From the NCBI GenBank assembly GCA_002366995.1, contig DFCM01000115.1, forward strand, positions 1 through 39,078: 39,078 nucleotides of DNA. The letters are read 5' to 3'. Of the stretch, positions 16,066 through 24,474 are shown piece after piece; position 1 is the first letter of the stretch, and every line of letters starts with the position of its first letter. The notes below the pieces were generated by a model. The model was not told the DNA's origin. It saw only the letters and a program-made list of their open reading frames with translations, and searched no databases. A program made the translations under genes and the position numbers. Source of the DNA: a bacterium UBP3_UBA3054. Lineage in GTDB: Bacteria > Auribacterota > UBA3054.

Positions 16066-17889
16066 ATGACAGATGAAAGACAGATAAAACTCCTCCCGGA
16101 AGACGTGGCCAACAAGATAGCCGCGGGCGAAGTGGTGGAGCGCCCCGCCTCGGTGGTCAAGGAGCTCGTCGAGAACTCCCTGGACGCCGGCGCCCGGCGT
16201 GTTTGCGTCGAAATAATGGAAGGCGGACGCAAACTCATATCTGTCTCCGACGACGGCTGCGGCATGTCGAGGGAAGACGCGAAGATGTCTCTGATGCGCC
16301 ACGCGACCAGCAAGATCAGGACGGCCACTGACATCTCCAATGTCAGGACCCTGGGCTTCAGGGGCGAGGCGCTTCCCTCTATCGCGAGCGTTTCCCGCTT
16401 CGAGATGGTGACCGCGCCTGGCGACGGTGGAACGCCGACCTGCATCAAGGTGGAGGGCGGAGCGGACATGACTGTCAGCGACGCCGCGCGCTCCCAGGGC
16501 ACGACCATCAGCGTCAAAAATCTTTTCTTCTGCGTGCCGGTCAGGGCGAAGTTTCTGAAGACCGACGCCACGGAGCTCGGGCATATAGCGCGCTTCATGC
16601 AGAACGCGGTTTTGACGCATCCGTACGTCGGCTTCCGATATTTGGTGGACAAGACTGAGGTCTTCAACCTGCCGCCCCAGAACGAGACGCTGCCTTTCAT
16701 GGAGGCCGTCCAGGCGAGGCTGCGTCAGCTGAGGGGCACGGATTTCACCAACTCCCTTATTCCAGTCAGCGCTTCCGCGGAAGGACGCCTTGTGGAGGGT
16801 TTCGTTTCGCCCTGGACCGTCGCCAGTTCGACCAGGTCGGAAATATTCCTTTTCGTCAACAAAAGGGCCGTGAGGTGCGTCTGGATGGCGGCGCTTCTGA
16901 AGAGGGCTTACGGAACCTTGCTGAGCCCCGAGCGTTTCCCTTACGCTTTCCTTTTCCTTACCGTCGCTCCAGGAACCATCGACATAAACGTGCATCCCGC
17001 CAAGCTCGACATTCGCTTCAGGAGCGAGCATCTCGTTCAGGACCTCATCGCGAGGGCGGTCTCCGATGCCCTGAGATCGGACATGGCTCCGCCGGAACTC
17101 TCCCTTGGCGGGCAAAAGGACGAGAATGCGCCGGACCTGGGCTTCAAGTCTTCTTTCTCGAAGCCGCAGGAGATCTCCATGATGCGGGGCGAAAAGCTTT
17201 CCGTGGAAGACTGGAAGAAGATCTACGCCGCGCCGCAGGAGGAAGCGTCCTCCGTCAGGGAAAAAGAGGAGGAACCTTATTCCGCGAAGGAAGAGGGAAC
17301 GCTTTCCGCTTCGAAGGTGCTGGCTCAGGCTGGCGGCATGTACATCCTGGCTGAGATCGAGGGGAAAGGGATCGGCATCATTGACCAGCACGCGGCTCAC
17401 GAGCGGATCAATTACGAAAAGGCGCTCCTTGCTTTTGAAAGCGCCAACGCTCCCAGCCAGCGTCTGCTGCTTCCCGAGACGCTGACGCTTTCGCATGAAC
17501 AGATGGCGAGCCTCAAGCCTTACTTGGACGAACTCAGGAGAAGCGGTTTCTCCCTGGAGGAATTCGGGAAGAACACGCTGAAGATTGACGCTGTTCCGGC
17601 TTTCCTGGAAGCCTCGGCGCTGCAGGAGCTCATGACCGACATGGCGGAAGACCTCAAGCTTCTGGGATCCTCGTCCAGGACGGAGGAGATAAGAAGGCGC
17701 CTGGCGCTCGTCATGGTCTGCAGGAAGAGCATAAAATTCCATCACCAGCTTTCAATGGCGGACTGCCAGGCCATCCTGGACGAGCTGATGGCGACAAAGA
17801 CGCCCTGGACCTGCCCGCACGGCAGGCCGACGATAATAATGCTGACTTATTCCGAACTTGAGAGACGTTTCGGACGGGCCGGACTTTAA
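16066..17889 (+). CDS. mutL: DNA mismatch repair protein MutL, endonuclease type
   Basis: This 607-residue mismatch-repair protein links mismatch recognition by MutS to strand removal. The N-terminal GHKL ATPase shows IAAGEVVERPASVVKEL, the catalytic region ELVENSLDAGA, DDGCGM, and GFRGEALPSI. Residues about 320-430 are a charged linker. The C-terminal domain holds the endonuclease motif DQHAAHERINYE (from residue 440) and CPHGRP (from residue 583), with VCRKSIKFH between them. These mark the nicking type of MutL found in bacteria without MutH. Length is normal. No mutS is in the window. The gene may be read from its own leaderless promoter and also from the HAD promoter. Confidence 0.96.
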   Translation: MTDERQIKLLPEDVANKIAAGEVVERPASVVKELVENSLDAGARRVCVEIMEGGRKLISVSDDGCGMSREDAKMSLMRHATSKIRTATDISNVRTLGFRGEALPSIASVSRFEMVTAPGDGGTPTCIKVEGGADMTVSDAARSQGTTISVKNLFFCVPVRAKFLKTDATELGHIARFMQNAVLTHPYVGFRYLVDKTEVFNLPPQNETLPFMEAVQARLRQLRGTDFTNSLIPVSASAEGRLVEGFVSPWTVASSTRSEIFLFVNKRAVRCVWMAALLKRAYGTLLSPERFPYAFLFLTVAPGTIDINVHPAKLDIRFRSEHLVQDLIARAVSDALRSDMAPPELSLGGQKDENAPDLGFKSSFSKPQEISMMRGEKLSVEDWKKIYAAPQEEASSVREKEEEPYSAKEEGTLSASKVLAQAGGMYILAEIEGKGIGIIDQHAAHERINYEKALLAFESANAPSQRLLLPETLTLSHEQMASLKPYLDELRRSGFSLEEFGKNTLKIDAVPAFLEASALQELMTDMAEDLKLLGSSSRTEEIRRRLALVMVCRKSIKFHHQLSMADCQAILDELMATKTPWTCPHGRPTIIMLTYSELERRFGRAGL

Positions 17890-17908
17890 TTTTAGTTTAC
17901 ACCCCTTC

Positions 17909-18298
17909 ATGACGACAGAAAACGAGAAAAACATTTTCGGACCGACCAAAAGGGAGGAGGAAAGACACTTTTTGGAGCTGCAGAAAAAGCAGCGCCAGGA
18001 ATCGCTTGAACTCTTGGGCTACGACGTTTTGGAGTCCCACTGTCCTTTTTGCGGTGAGAAATTTTCCCTTATGATCACCGATCCCGGGCAGGAGATCCCG
18101 AAGGGTTTGAAGTTCCTCTCTTTCCTGCTTCCGAGGATGAAGAGGACCGACGCGACGCTGCATTGCGTTTCCTGCGGGAGGGAGTACAAGACGCCTTCGT
18201 TTCTGGCCGAGATCAGCGTTCCCCTCGTCGTCTTGCTTATGGTGGCCCTTATAATCATCGGAGACAGCATCCTGCTCTCATACCTTTGCAGATACTAA
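17909..18298 (+). CDS. Small zinc-ribbon membrane protein, unknown function
   Basis: The 129-residue protein has a charged, probably helical N-terminus (residues 1-40), a zinc-ribbon-like pair CPFC (Cys45, Cys48) and CVSC (Cys86, Cys89), and one C-terminal transmembrane helix (about 100-125). The soluble part would face the cytoplasm if the tail spans the membrane. No family is recognised. The ATG at 17909 is preferred; an in-frame start at 17858 would lie inside mutL. It lies between mutL and nfnA. nfnA begins one base after its stop, so coupled translation is likely. No ribosome site is evident. Confidence 0.68.
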   Translation: MTTENEKNIFGPTKREEERHFLELQKKQRQESLELLGYDVLESHCPFCGEKFSLMITDPGQEIPKGLKFLSFLLPRMKRTDATLHCVSCGREYKTPSFLAEISVPLVVLLMVALIIIGDSILLSYLCRY

Positions 18299-18299
18299 A

Positions 18300-19127
18300 A
18301 TGCCGTACAGAATTTTGGAAAAAACAAAGCTCGCCGACAAGGTCTATTCCATGGTCGTTGAGGCGCCGAGGCTCGCGAAGGTTCGCAAAGCCGGGCAGTT
18401 CGTCATAGTAAGGCCTAGGGAGGCGAGCGAGCGCATACCGCTCACGATGGTCGGCTCCGACCCGAGGGGCGGCGTTAAGCTGATCTTCCAGACCGTGGGT
18501 TATACGACCATGGAACTGGCGAGCCTTGAAGAGGGCGGTTTCGTGCACGATCTGGTCGGGCCTCTGGGACAGCCTACCGAGATCCCCGAGAACGGCTCTG
18601 TGGTCTGCGTAGGCGGCGGAATAGGCACGGCCCCTATACTTCCCATAGCCTCCGCCCTGAAGGCGGCTGGCAACCGCGTGCTCGGCGTAATCGGCGCGAG
18701 GACGCGCGAGCTTCTGATCCTCGAGAACGAGATGCGGGAAGTCTGCCACGAGCTGAAGATAGCCACCGACGACGGATCATATGGCGAAAAGGGTTTCGTC
18801 ACGACCGTTCTGAAAAAAGAACTTGAAGAGGGAAAAGTCGACCACGTTTACATCGTGGGGCCCATTCCCATGATGAAAGCCTGCGCGGAATTAGCGAAGG
18901 AATACAACGTCCCGGCAACGGCCAGCCTCAATTCCATCATGATAGACGGGACCGGAATGTGCGGCGGCTGCCGCGTCACGGTGGGAGGAAAGATCCGCTA
19001 CACCTGCGTGGACGGCCCGGAGTTCCCGGCCGATCAGATCGACTTCGACGAACTGCGCAGAAGAGGCGGCATCTACAGGGAGTATGAGCACAAATGCCGT
19101 CTGCGCGCCGAAGAGGAGGGGCTTTGA
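18300..19127 (+). CDS. nfnA: NADH-dependent ferredoxin:NADP+ oxidoreductase, alpha subunit (NfnA)
   Basis: The 275-residue flavoprotein binds FAD, NAD(H) and a [2Fe-2S] cluster. It shows FAD-domain residues RIPLTM (45-50), a nucleotide-binding core GGGIGTAPILPI (105-116), VGPIPMM (186-192), and a C-terminal cluster region with Cys221, Cys224 and Cys236 (GTGMCGGCRVTVGG). With NfnB it catalyses electron bifurcation, reducing two NADP using one NADH and reduced ferredoxin, as established in strict anaerobes. The same family includes sulfide dehydrogenase beta subunits. Its TGA overlaps the nfnB start by one base, so translation is coupled. It resembles the PyrK-like protein at 11917 but belongs to a different branch. 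Confidence 0.87.
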   Translation: MPYRILEKTKLADKVYSMVVEAPRLAKVRKAGQFVIVRPREASERIPLTMVGSDPRGGVKLIFQTVGYTTMELASLEEGGFVHDLVGPLGQPTEIPENGSVVCVGGGIGTAPILPIASALKAAGNRVLGVIGARTRELLILENEMREVCHELKIATDDGSYGEKGFVTTVLKKELEEGKVDHVYIVGPIPMMKACAELAKEYNVPATASLNSIMIDGTGMCGGCRVTVGGKIRYTCVDGPEFPADQIDFDELRRRGGIYREYEHKCRLRAEEEGL

Positions 19128-20527
19128 TGACGAACCAGGAGAGAATGCAGATAAAAAGGCAAGCTATGCCCGAGCAGAAGCCCGAAGTCAGGCGGCATAA
19201 TTTCAGCGAAGTGCCGTTGGGTTTCTCTTTTGAGACCGCCGTTCTGGAAGCGACGCGTTGCCTCGCTTGCCCGAATCCCCGCTGCGTGACGGGCTGCCCC
19301 GTGCACGTCAACATTCCCAAATTCATCGCCGGCATCGCCAACAAGGATCTTGATTCCGCCTACGCTTCCCTTATAGCGGACAACAGTCTGCCGGCCGTCT
19401 GCGGCCGCGTCTGCCCGCAGGAAGTGCAGTGCGAAAGCAAATGCATCGTAGGCATAAAAGGGGAGCCTGTCTCGATTGGCAGACTGGAGCGCTTTGTGGC
19501 CGACTGGCACCGCGAGAACGCGAAAGCTGAAGAGGCGCCCAAAGCGGAAAACAAAAAGCTTGCCAAAGTCGCCATCATCGGCTCCGGCCCCTCGGGACTG
19601 GCCTGCGCTTACGAGCTTCTGAAAGCGGGCGTGGAGGTCACGGTCTTCGAGGCGCTGCACGAACCGGGCGGCGTCCTTGTTTACGGCATTCCGGAATTCC
19701 GTCTGCCGAAAGCGATCGTCGCCTCCGAGATCGAAGGCTTGAAAAAACTTGGCGCCAAGTTCGAGCTCAATTCCATAATCGGCCGTCTTTACACCATTGA
19801 CGAACTCATGAAGGAAGAAGGCTATTCCGCCGTCTTCATCGGCAGCGGCGCCGGCACTCCCAAGTTTTTAAGGATAGAGGGGGAGACCCTGAACGGTGTC
19901 TATTCCTCCAATGAATTCCTGACGAGAGTGAACCTTATGAAGGCTTTCCGCGAGGACGCCGTGACGCCGCCCATAAGGGGCAAAAAGGTCGCGGTCTTCG
20001 GCGCCGGCAACACCGCGATGGACTCCGCCAGGACGGCCCTGAGAATGGGATTTGAGGAAGTGAACATCGTCTACCGCCGCTCGAGAGAAGAGATGCCCGC
20101 GAGGAAGGAGGAGATCCATCACGCGGAGGAAGAGGGCGTCCGTTTCCTGCTCCTCAGCAATCCCATTAAATTCACTGGCGACGAGAACGGAAATTTAAAG
20201 TCGGTCGTCTGCCAGAAGATGGCCCTGGGCGAACCGGACGCTTCCGGGCGCCGCAGGCCTGTTCCCATTGAAGGCGAGACCTTCGAATTGGAGATCGACA
20301 CGGCGATCGTGGCATTGGGGACCGAGGCGAATCCTCTTATCCGCCAGACTACGCCGGACCTTCCCTGCAACGAGCGCGGATATATCGTAGCCGACGAGGA
20401 AGGACGGACCGGCAAGAAAGGCGTGTACGCGGGCGGCGACATCGTCACCGGCTCCGCCACGGTCATAAAAGCGATGGGCGCCGGCAAAAGCGCCGCCCAA
20501 ACGATCATCAAGGATCTGGATCTGTAA
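19127..20527 (+). CDS. nfnB: NADH-dependent ferredoxin:NADP+ oxidoreductase, beta subunit (NfnB)
   Basis: The 466-residue protein resembles the small subunit of glutamate synthase. The N-terminal domain has cysteine motifs CLACPNPRCVTGCPVH and CGRVCPQEVQCESKC for two [4Fe-4S] clusters. It is followed by a FAD-binding fold (IGSGPSGLACAYELL, then EPGGVLVYGIPEFRLP), an NADPH fold (VFGAGNTAMDSARTALRMG) and the C-terminal FAD motif GVYAGGDIVTGSATV. The adjacent NfnA shows it is the bifurcating enzyme, not GltD. The ATG at 19127 overlaps the nfnA stop and follows GAGGAGG; an upstream in-frame start at 19094 would add 11 residues inside nfnA and is less likely. Confidence 0.88.
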   Translation: MTNQERMQIKRQAMPEQKPEVRRHNFSEVPLGFSFETAVLEATRCLACPNPRCVTGCPVHVNIPKFIAGIANKDLDSAYASLIADNSLPAVCGRVCPQEVQCESKCIVGIKGEPVSIGRLERFVADWHRENAKAEEAPKAENKKLAKVAIIGSGPSGLACAYELLKAGVEVTVFEALHEPGGVLVYGIPEFRLPKAIVASEIEGLKKLGAKFELNSIIGRLYTIDELMKEEGYSAVFIGSGAGTPKFLRIEGETLNGVYSSNEFLTRVNLMKAFREDAVTPPIRGKKVAVFGAGNTAMDSARTALRMGFEEVNIVYRRSREEMPARKEEIHHAEEEGVRFLLLSNPIKFTGDENGNLKSVVCQKMALGEPDASGRRRPVPIEGETFELEIDTAIVALGTEANPLIRQTTPDLPCNERGYIVADEEGRTGKKGVYAGGDIVTGSATVIKAMGAGKSAAQTIIKDLDL

Positions 20528-20529
20528 TT

Positions 20530-21366
20530 ATGCGAGTTTTAGCTTACTACGGGAAAAATGACATACGCGACGAGGAATGGCCGCGTCAGAAAAAAATACC
20601 ATCAGGGTATGTGAGAGTTGAGGTGCGCGCCGTGACGCTTGGCGAGCGCGACCGCTTCTCGTACCTCAAGGGCGAATGGAAAGCCCCCTATGTGGTGGGC
20701 GCCGCCGCGTCCGGTCTTGTTATCGAAAGCGCTGATGAGAGCCTGAAAGCGGGGCAGCCCGTCGTGGCGTGGCTTCCTAGCGGAGCCGAGCAGGGCCTGG
20801 CGGCGGAAAACGTCCTGGTTCCAATAGAGTGCGTCTGCAAAGTCGAGAAAGCCGTAAGCTACGCTACCCTTTCCATCGCGCCGCATATCGCCGCGCTTCT
20901 GGCTGCGCTGCCAAAAACGGAAGACGTTCGCTGCGCGGTCATCGGAGAGTCTCCGCAAGCTGAGATGCTAAGGCAGATCCTGCCCTTGAAAGGCTATTCA
21001 TTGACAAAAGAGGGGGAAGCCTCAGAAGTGACCTTCTGCGCGAACGCGGACGCTTCGCTCCTTGATAGCGCCATCGAAGTTACTAACAAGCGGGGAACGA
21101 TACAAGTGCTTTCAATAGGCGATGATAGCCCTTGGGGAAAATGGTCGCTTGCTCAGAACAGGGGTTTATGCTTCAATTTTGACGCTACCTTCGGAAGAGC
21201 TGAAGTCGAAGAGGCCGTAAGGCTCCTTGCCGAGGGCGGCCTTTCCTTTGCCGCGGGACGCCGGATCTTCGTTTGGGATGATGTCGAGAAGGCTTTTGAG
21301 GCTTTGGGCGAAGGGTCAATGGTGACTCTCACTCAGGAAAGTTTTCCCGAACCCTATTTCCCCTGA
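20530..21366 (+). CDS. Short MDR-like (quinone oxidoreductase-type) protein
   Basis: The 278-residue protein has the N-terminal GroES-like fold of medium-chain dehydrogenases (GYVRVEVRAVTLGERDR, then VVGAAASGLVIE at residues 56-67), a degenerate Rossmann part (CAVIGESPQAEML) and the usual C-terminal ending with a co-substrate strand. Catalytic-zinc cysteines are absent, and the protein is some 50 residues shorter than typical members. The nucleotide-binding glycine motif is eroded, so it may not bind NADP normally. It starts 2 bases after nfnB, suggesting co-expression. Function unknown; possibly a redox accessory protein or a degenerating enzyme. Confidence 0.65.
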   Translation: MRVLAYYGKNDIRDEEWPRQKKIPSGYVRVEVRAVTLGERDRFSYLKGEWKAPYVVGAAASGLVIESADESLKAGQPVVAWLPSGAEQGLAAENVLVPIECVCKVEKAVSYATLSIAPHIAALLAALPKTEDVRCAVIGESPQAEMLRQILPLKGYSLTKEGEASEVTFCANADASLLDSAIEVTNKRGTIQVLSIGDDSPWGKWSLAQNRGLCFNFDATFGRAEVEEAVRLLAEGGLSFAAGRRIFVWDDVEKAFEALGEGSMVTLTQESFPEPYFP

Positions 21367-21375
21367 AAAAATAAA

Positions 21376-21696
21376 ATGCGTTTCCTGCTTTCCCTCACCG
21401 CCCTGTTGCTTCTGGCCGGCTGCGCCAGCGAGTCGCCTGAAGTTATCGCTTACTCCCTTGAAGAACAGGCTATGGTCATAGACGACGTCTGCCTTGTGGA
21501 AACGACGGTGAAAGAGGAAGAGGTCCAGGATTATGAAGACGAGGAGATCTTTGTGACGGCCACGGCCGCTCCGGAAGAAGGCGAGCAGTTCGCTCTTTCC
21601 CTCGGAAACGAGATCGAGGACACGCTGAGATCCTTGAGGAAAAAGGAAGCCTTCATCGACAGGAAGGCAAGGTTCCTGGGCTACGACGGAAAGTAA
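21376..21696 (+). CDS. Small acidic lipoprotein
   Basis: The 106-residue protein starts MRFLLSLTALLLLAGCAS. LAGC is a clear lipobox, giving lipidation at Cys16. The mature part is strongly acidic (EEEVQDYEDEEIF) with a Lys/Arg-rich C-terminus (RKARFLGYDGK). No family is recognised. It is the last gene of the run beginning at 15385 and is followed by a strong terminator. Confidence 0.7.
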   Translation: MRFLLSLTALLLLAGCASESPEVIAYSLEEQAMVIDDVCLVETTVKEEEVQDYEDEEIFVTATAAPEEGEQFALSLGNEIEDTLRSLRKKEAFIDRKARFLGYDGK

Positions 21697-21716
21697 GAAA
21701 TAAAATCAAAGCGATA

Positions 21717-21746
21717 AAAAAAGCGGAGCAAGCGCTCCGCTTTTTT
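21717..21746. terminator. Bidirectional intrinsic terminator
   Basis: AAGCGGAGC (21721-21729) pairs perfectly with GCTCCGCTT (21734-21742) across an AAGC loop. The stem is flanked by a run of A on the left and T on the right, so it terminates both the + strand lipoprotein gene and the - strand membrane-protein gene that converge on it. Confidence 0.9.
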
Positions 21747-21752
21747 GTTTGC

Positions 21753-22907
21753 TTAGAATATCGCCGATACCAGAAGGTAGACGTAGTGGGCGAAGACGCC
21801 CGCGCACAGTCCGCCGATGGTATGTGAGATCAGCGCCTTCGATATGACGTTGCGATATCCCAGGGCGTCCAGCATGGCGGTGTGCGTGGAAAGATATCCG
21901 CTCCAGCACATGCCGATGGCCGTGAAGACCGCGATGTCGTTGGGATTGACTTTCAGTTTCGGAACGAGCCCCAGCGCGCTGCCCACGGCGCCCATGGCGG
22001 TCAAGGGGAAGGCGATGTTCTCGGGGTTCTCGAAGCCGAAGAGATAATAGATGGGGTATTTGAGATAAGCGCAGATCTTGGGCAGCCACGCGACGCCCTC
22101 GTAGGCCGCGCCGCAGTAGCCGGCGGCGGGATCCTTCGGGCCGAAGGTGATCATCATGACGAAGGTGCAGATGATGATGACGCCGGGGATGATGGCCATG
22201 CCGACTTCCACGCCGTTCTTGCCGCCGTCCAGGATGCCGTTCAAAAAGCGGGTGAAAAGGTTTTCCTCTTTGAAGACGCCTTCCTGATTTTCTTTTTCCT
22301 CCAGCCTTTTGATCTCTTCTTCCGTTATGGCCGGTTCGTCGCCGACTATCGGCTTAACAAGGAACTGCATGATCCTAGTGGAGACGACCGCGCCGAAGAT
22401 CGCGCCGAAAAAGCCGACCGTTGCCGCCGTGACGTAGCCTTCGCCCTCAAGGCTCATCATGTAGGTCAGAACGATGAGCCCCATGCCGAAGGCCGTGCCG
22501 AAATTGGTCAGCGAGACGAGCTGGTACTTCTTGAAGAAGCGGCTGAAGGAGCGGTTCCTCGCCAACGCGATGATGGAGGGGTTGTCGGAGAAGAAGGTCA
22601 TCACTCCGCCCAAGGCCGCGGCGCCGGGCAGATTGAAGATCGGCTTCATGAAGACCCTCAACAGTTTTTCCAAGGCGGCGACGACGCCGAACTCTATGAG
22701 GAGAGCGCTCAGGGCGCCGGCTATGACGCAGACCGCCATCAGGTAGAAGCAGGTGTTCAAAAGCAGGTCGTGGCCGGTGTACATGATCGTCCTGACCATG
22801 TTCTTGGCTCCCATGATGTGGGCCATGGAGCCGAAGAGCGCGAAGAAGATGAGAAGGAATATGATCGGTTCCAGCGCTTTCGGTATCAGTTTTTTCTTTT
22901 CAGGCAT
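21753..22907 (-). CDS. Gate-domain (nucleoside-recognition type) membrane protein
   Basis: The 384-residue inner-membrane protein has about nine to ten hydrophobic segments and two Gly/Ser-rich gate-like regions (FNLPGAAALGGVMTFFSDNPS and TAMGAVGSALGLVP). The repeats have internal-duplication character typical of the nucleoside-transporter/spore-maturation 'Gate' superfamily (CD0519/YjiH-like). The central cytoplasmic loop (residues about 196-225) is charged (EEEIKRLEEKENQEG). The substrate is unknown. GAGGGGAG precedes the ATG. It is monocistronic, with its own promoter and a shared bidirectional terminator. Confidence 0.72.
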   Translation of the reverse strand: MPEKKKLIPKALEPIIFLLIFFALFGSMAHIMGAKNMVRTIMYTGHDLLLNTCFYLMAVCVIAGALSALLIEFGVVAALEKLLRVFMKPIFNLPGAAALGGVMTFFSDNPSIIALARNRSFSRFFKKYQLVSLTNFGTAFGMGLIVLTYMMSLEGEGYVTAATVGFFGAIFGAVVSTRIMQFLVKPIVGDEPAITEEEIKRLEEKENQEGVFKEENLFTRFLNGILDGGKNGVEVGMAIIPGVIIICTFVMMITFGPKDPAAGYCGAAYEGVAWLPKICAYLKYPIYYLFGFENPENIAFPLTAMGAVGSALGLVPKLKVNPNDIAVFTAIGMCWSGYLSTHTAMLDALGYRNVISKALISHTIGGLCAGVFAHYVYLLVSAIF

Positions 22908-22933
22908 AAGCTCCCCTCTATTATTTGGGGGAT

Positions 22934-22962
22934 ATTATATTTGAATTTCCCTCCCCAGACAA
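22934..22962 (-). promoter_or_regulatory. Promoter of the gate-domain gene
   Basis: On the - strand, TTGTCT (22962-22957) and TATAAT (22939-22934) are exactly 17 bases apart. The leader is about 20 bases and contains GAGGGGAG ahead of the ATG at 22907. Confidence 0.65.
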
Positions 22963-23003
22963 GGGGAAAGATCACGCCGTATTATTCTAAACCGCATATT
23001 TAG

Positions 23004-23009
23004 TAAAAT
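23004..23009 (+). promoter_or_regulatory. -10 box of the MATE gene, leaderless geometry
   Basis: TAAAAT (23004-23009) lies 8 bases before the ATG at 23018. The intervening AAATAAAT offers no ribosome binding site. There is no TGn extension and only a poor -35 (ATTATT). Confidence 0.4.
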
Positions 23010-23017
23010 AAATAAAT

Positions 23018-24403
23018 ATGGCTAATGAAATAAACACGAATGAGCAAGTGAAAGGCTGGGAGATCATGAAGAAGATCATCAAGGTCTCTTTCCCGATGAT
23101 GATCACCAACGCGGCTTTCGCGGTCCTTCTGTTCTGCGACCGCATGATGCTGGCCCACTATGACCTGGACGCAGCCGGTGCCTCCATGGGCGCGGGCACC
23201 CTGTCTTTCACGGTGCAGTGCTTTTTCGCCGGCGTGGCCGTTTACACCACCACCATGGTGGCTCAGTACTTCGGCGCCAAGGACAAGAAGATGGTCTCCG
23301 TCTCCGTTTGGCAGAGCCTTTACTTCGTCTGGCTGGTGGGCAGCACGGTGCCTTTCGCGTCCAGGCCGCTGGGGCTTTTCGTGCTTGAGCGCGCGGCGCA
23401 TTCGGCGAACATTCTTGCCATGGAGAAAGCCTATTTCTCTTACATGGCTTTCTACATGATCATTCCTTTGACCAACATCGTTCTGTCGAGCTTTTTCAAC
23501 GGACGCTCCATGGTCTGGGTCTCGACGATCGCCAACGTTTTCGGCTGCGCGGTCAATGTCTTTTTGAACTACGTTTTCATTTTCGGCGAATTCGGCGCTC
23601 CGGAATTGGGCGTCGAGGGAGCGGCTATCGCCACGATCATAGCCGGTCTTTTCACGACCGGGGCTTTGGTCGCCTTCATAGTCTTCATGCCCTCGACGAA
23701 GGAATACGCGTTCTTTTCAGCCTGGCGTTTCAGAAAATCTTCCTTCCTCAACCTTCTCAGGTTCGGGCTGCCGACCGGCTTGATGTTCGGCCTCGACAAC
23801 GCGGCCTTCGCCGCGCAGATAATGTTCACCGGCAGGATATCTGACGACGCCCTGAACGCCACCACCGTGATCTTCAGCATCCAGAACCTTATCTTCCTGC
23901 CCATCCTTTCCGTGGCGCACGGCGCGGCCATAATCATGGCGCAGTTCATAGGAATGGACAGGAAGGACCTTGGCAAGAAGGCCGTTTACCAGGGGCTTCT
24001 CCTGGGGGAGATCATGGTCGTTGTCATAGCCATCTTCATCATTTCTTTCACAAGGGAGATCTTCGACACCTTCTGCGGCGGTAAGCATACGGAAGAAATT
24101 TTCATTATGACGAGGAATCTTCTCTACACCATGATGATCTTCAACTTCGCGGACGTTTTCAACGTCGGCCTGAACAACGCCCTGCGCTCGGCCGGCGACA
24201 CGGTCTTCCCGATGGTTACGTCGGTCTGCCTAAGCTGGCTCTTCTTTGTGCCGGCGCTTTACGTTGCCACGGAAGTGATGCACTTCGGCATTTATTCCGT
24301 CTGGTCTATCACGGGCGTGCTATTCCTGGTCTCCGCAATCATCTACTGGGCCCGCTTCAAAAGCGGCAAGTGGCAGAAATTCCAGGTAATGGAAAAGCAA
24401 TAA
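23018..24403 (+). CDS. MATE-family multidrug/cation antiporter
   Basis: The 461-residue protein has about twelve transmembrane segments in two similar halves. FPMMITNAAFAVLLFCDRMML (first half) and LRFGLPTGLMFGLDNAAFA (second half) are the matching starts. MATE proteins export cationic drugs or metabolites, or lipid-linked compounds, in exchange for sodium or protons across the inner membrane. The substrate cannot be inferred. Asp41-like and Gln/Asn residues in the first helix are consistent with the family. It lacks an obvious ribosome binding site and probably uses a leaderless transcript. argG follows with its own promoter. Confidence 0.88.
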   Translation: MANEINTNEQVKGWEIMKKIIKVSFPMMITNAAFAVLLFCDRMMLAHYDLDAAGASMGAGTLSFTVQCFFAGVAVYTTTMVAQYFGAKDKKMVSVSVWQSLYFVWLVGSTVPFASRPLGLFVLERAAHSANILAMEKAYFSYMAFYMIIPLTNIVLSSFFNGRSMVWVSTIANVFGCAVNVFLNYVFIFGEFGAPELGVEGAAIATIIAGLFTTGALVAFIVFMPSTKEYAFFSAWRFRKSSFLNLLRFGLPTGLMFGLDNAAFAAQIMFTGRISDDALNATTVIFSIQNLIFLPILSVAHGAAIIMAQFIGMDRKDLGKKAVYQGLLLGEIMVVVIAIFIISFTREIFDTFCGGKHTEEIFIMTRNLLYTMMIFNFADVFNVGLNNALRSAGDTVFPMVTSVCLSWLFFVPALYVATEVMHFGIYSVWSITGVLFLVSAIIYWARFKSGKWQKFQVMEKQ

Positions 24404-24412
24404 AATATATGG

Positions 24413-24441
24413 TTGGAAAAACACCCTTGTTTTGATATAAT
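24413..24441 (+). promoter_or_regulatory. Promoter of the argG/FGE-like operon
   Basis: TTGGAA (24413-24418) and TATAAT (24436-24441) are 17 bases apart, with extended -10 TGA (24433-24435). This is the strongest promoter in the window. A leader of about 25 bases carries AAAGGAG (about 24462-24468) before the ATG at 24475. Confidence 0.7.
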
Positions 24442-24474
24442 AATAAAACAATATAACATTTAAAGGAGAAACAT

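Noticed and set aside
16051..17745. Antisense open frame of 564 codons over mutL
   Set aside because: MutL is complete on the + strand with all motifs. The antisense translation has the Arg/His/Gly-rich look of a shadow frame.
19094..19126. Earlier start for NfnB
   Set aside because: It would add a basic 11-residue stretch inside nfnA; the ATG at 19127 overlaps the nfnA stop and follows GAGGAGG.
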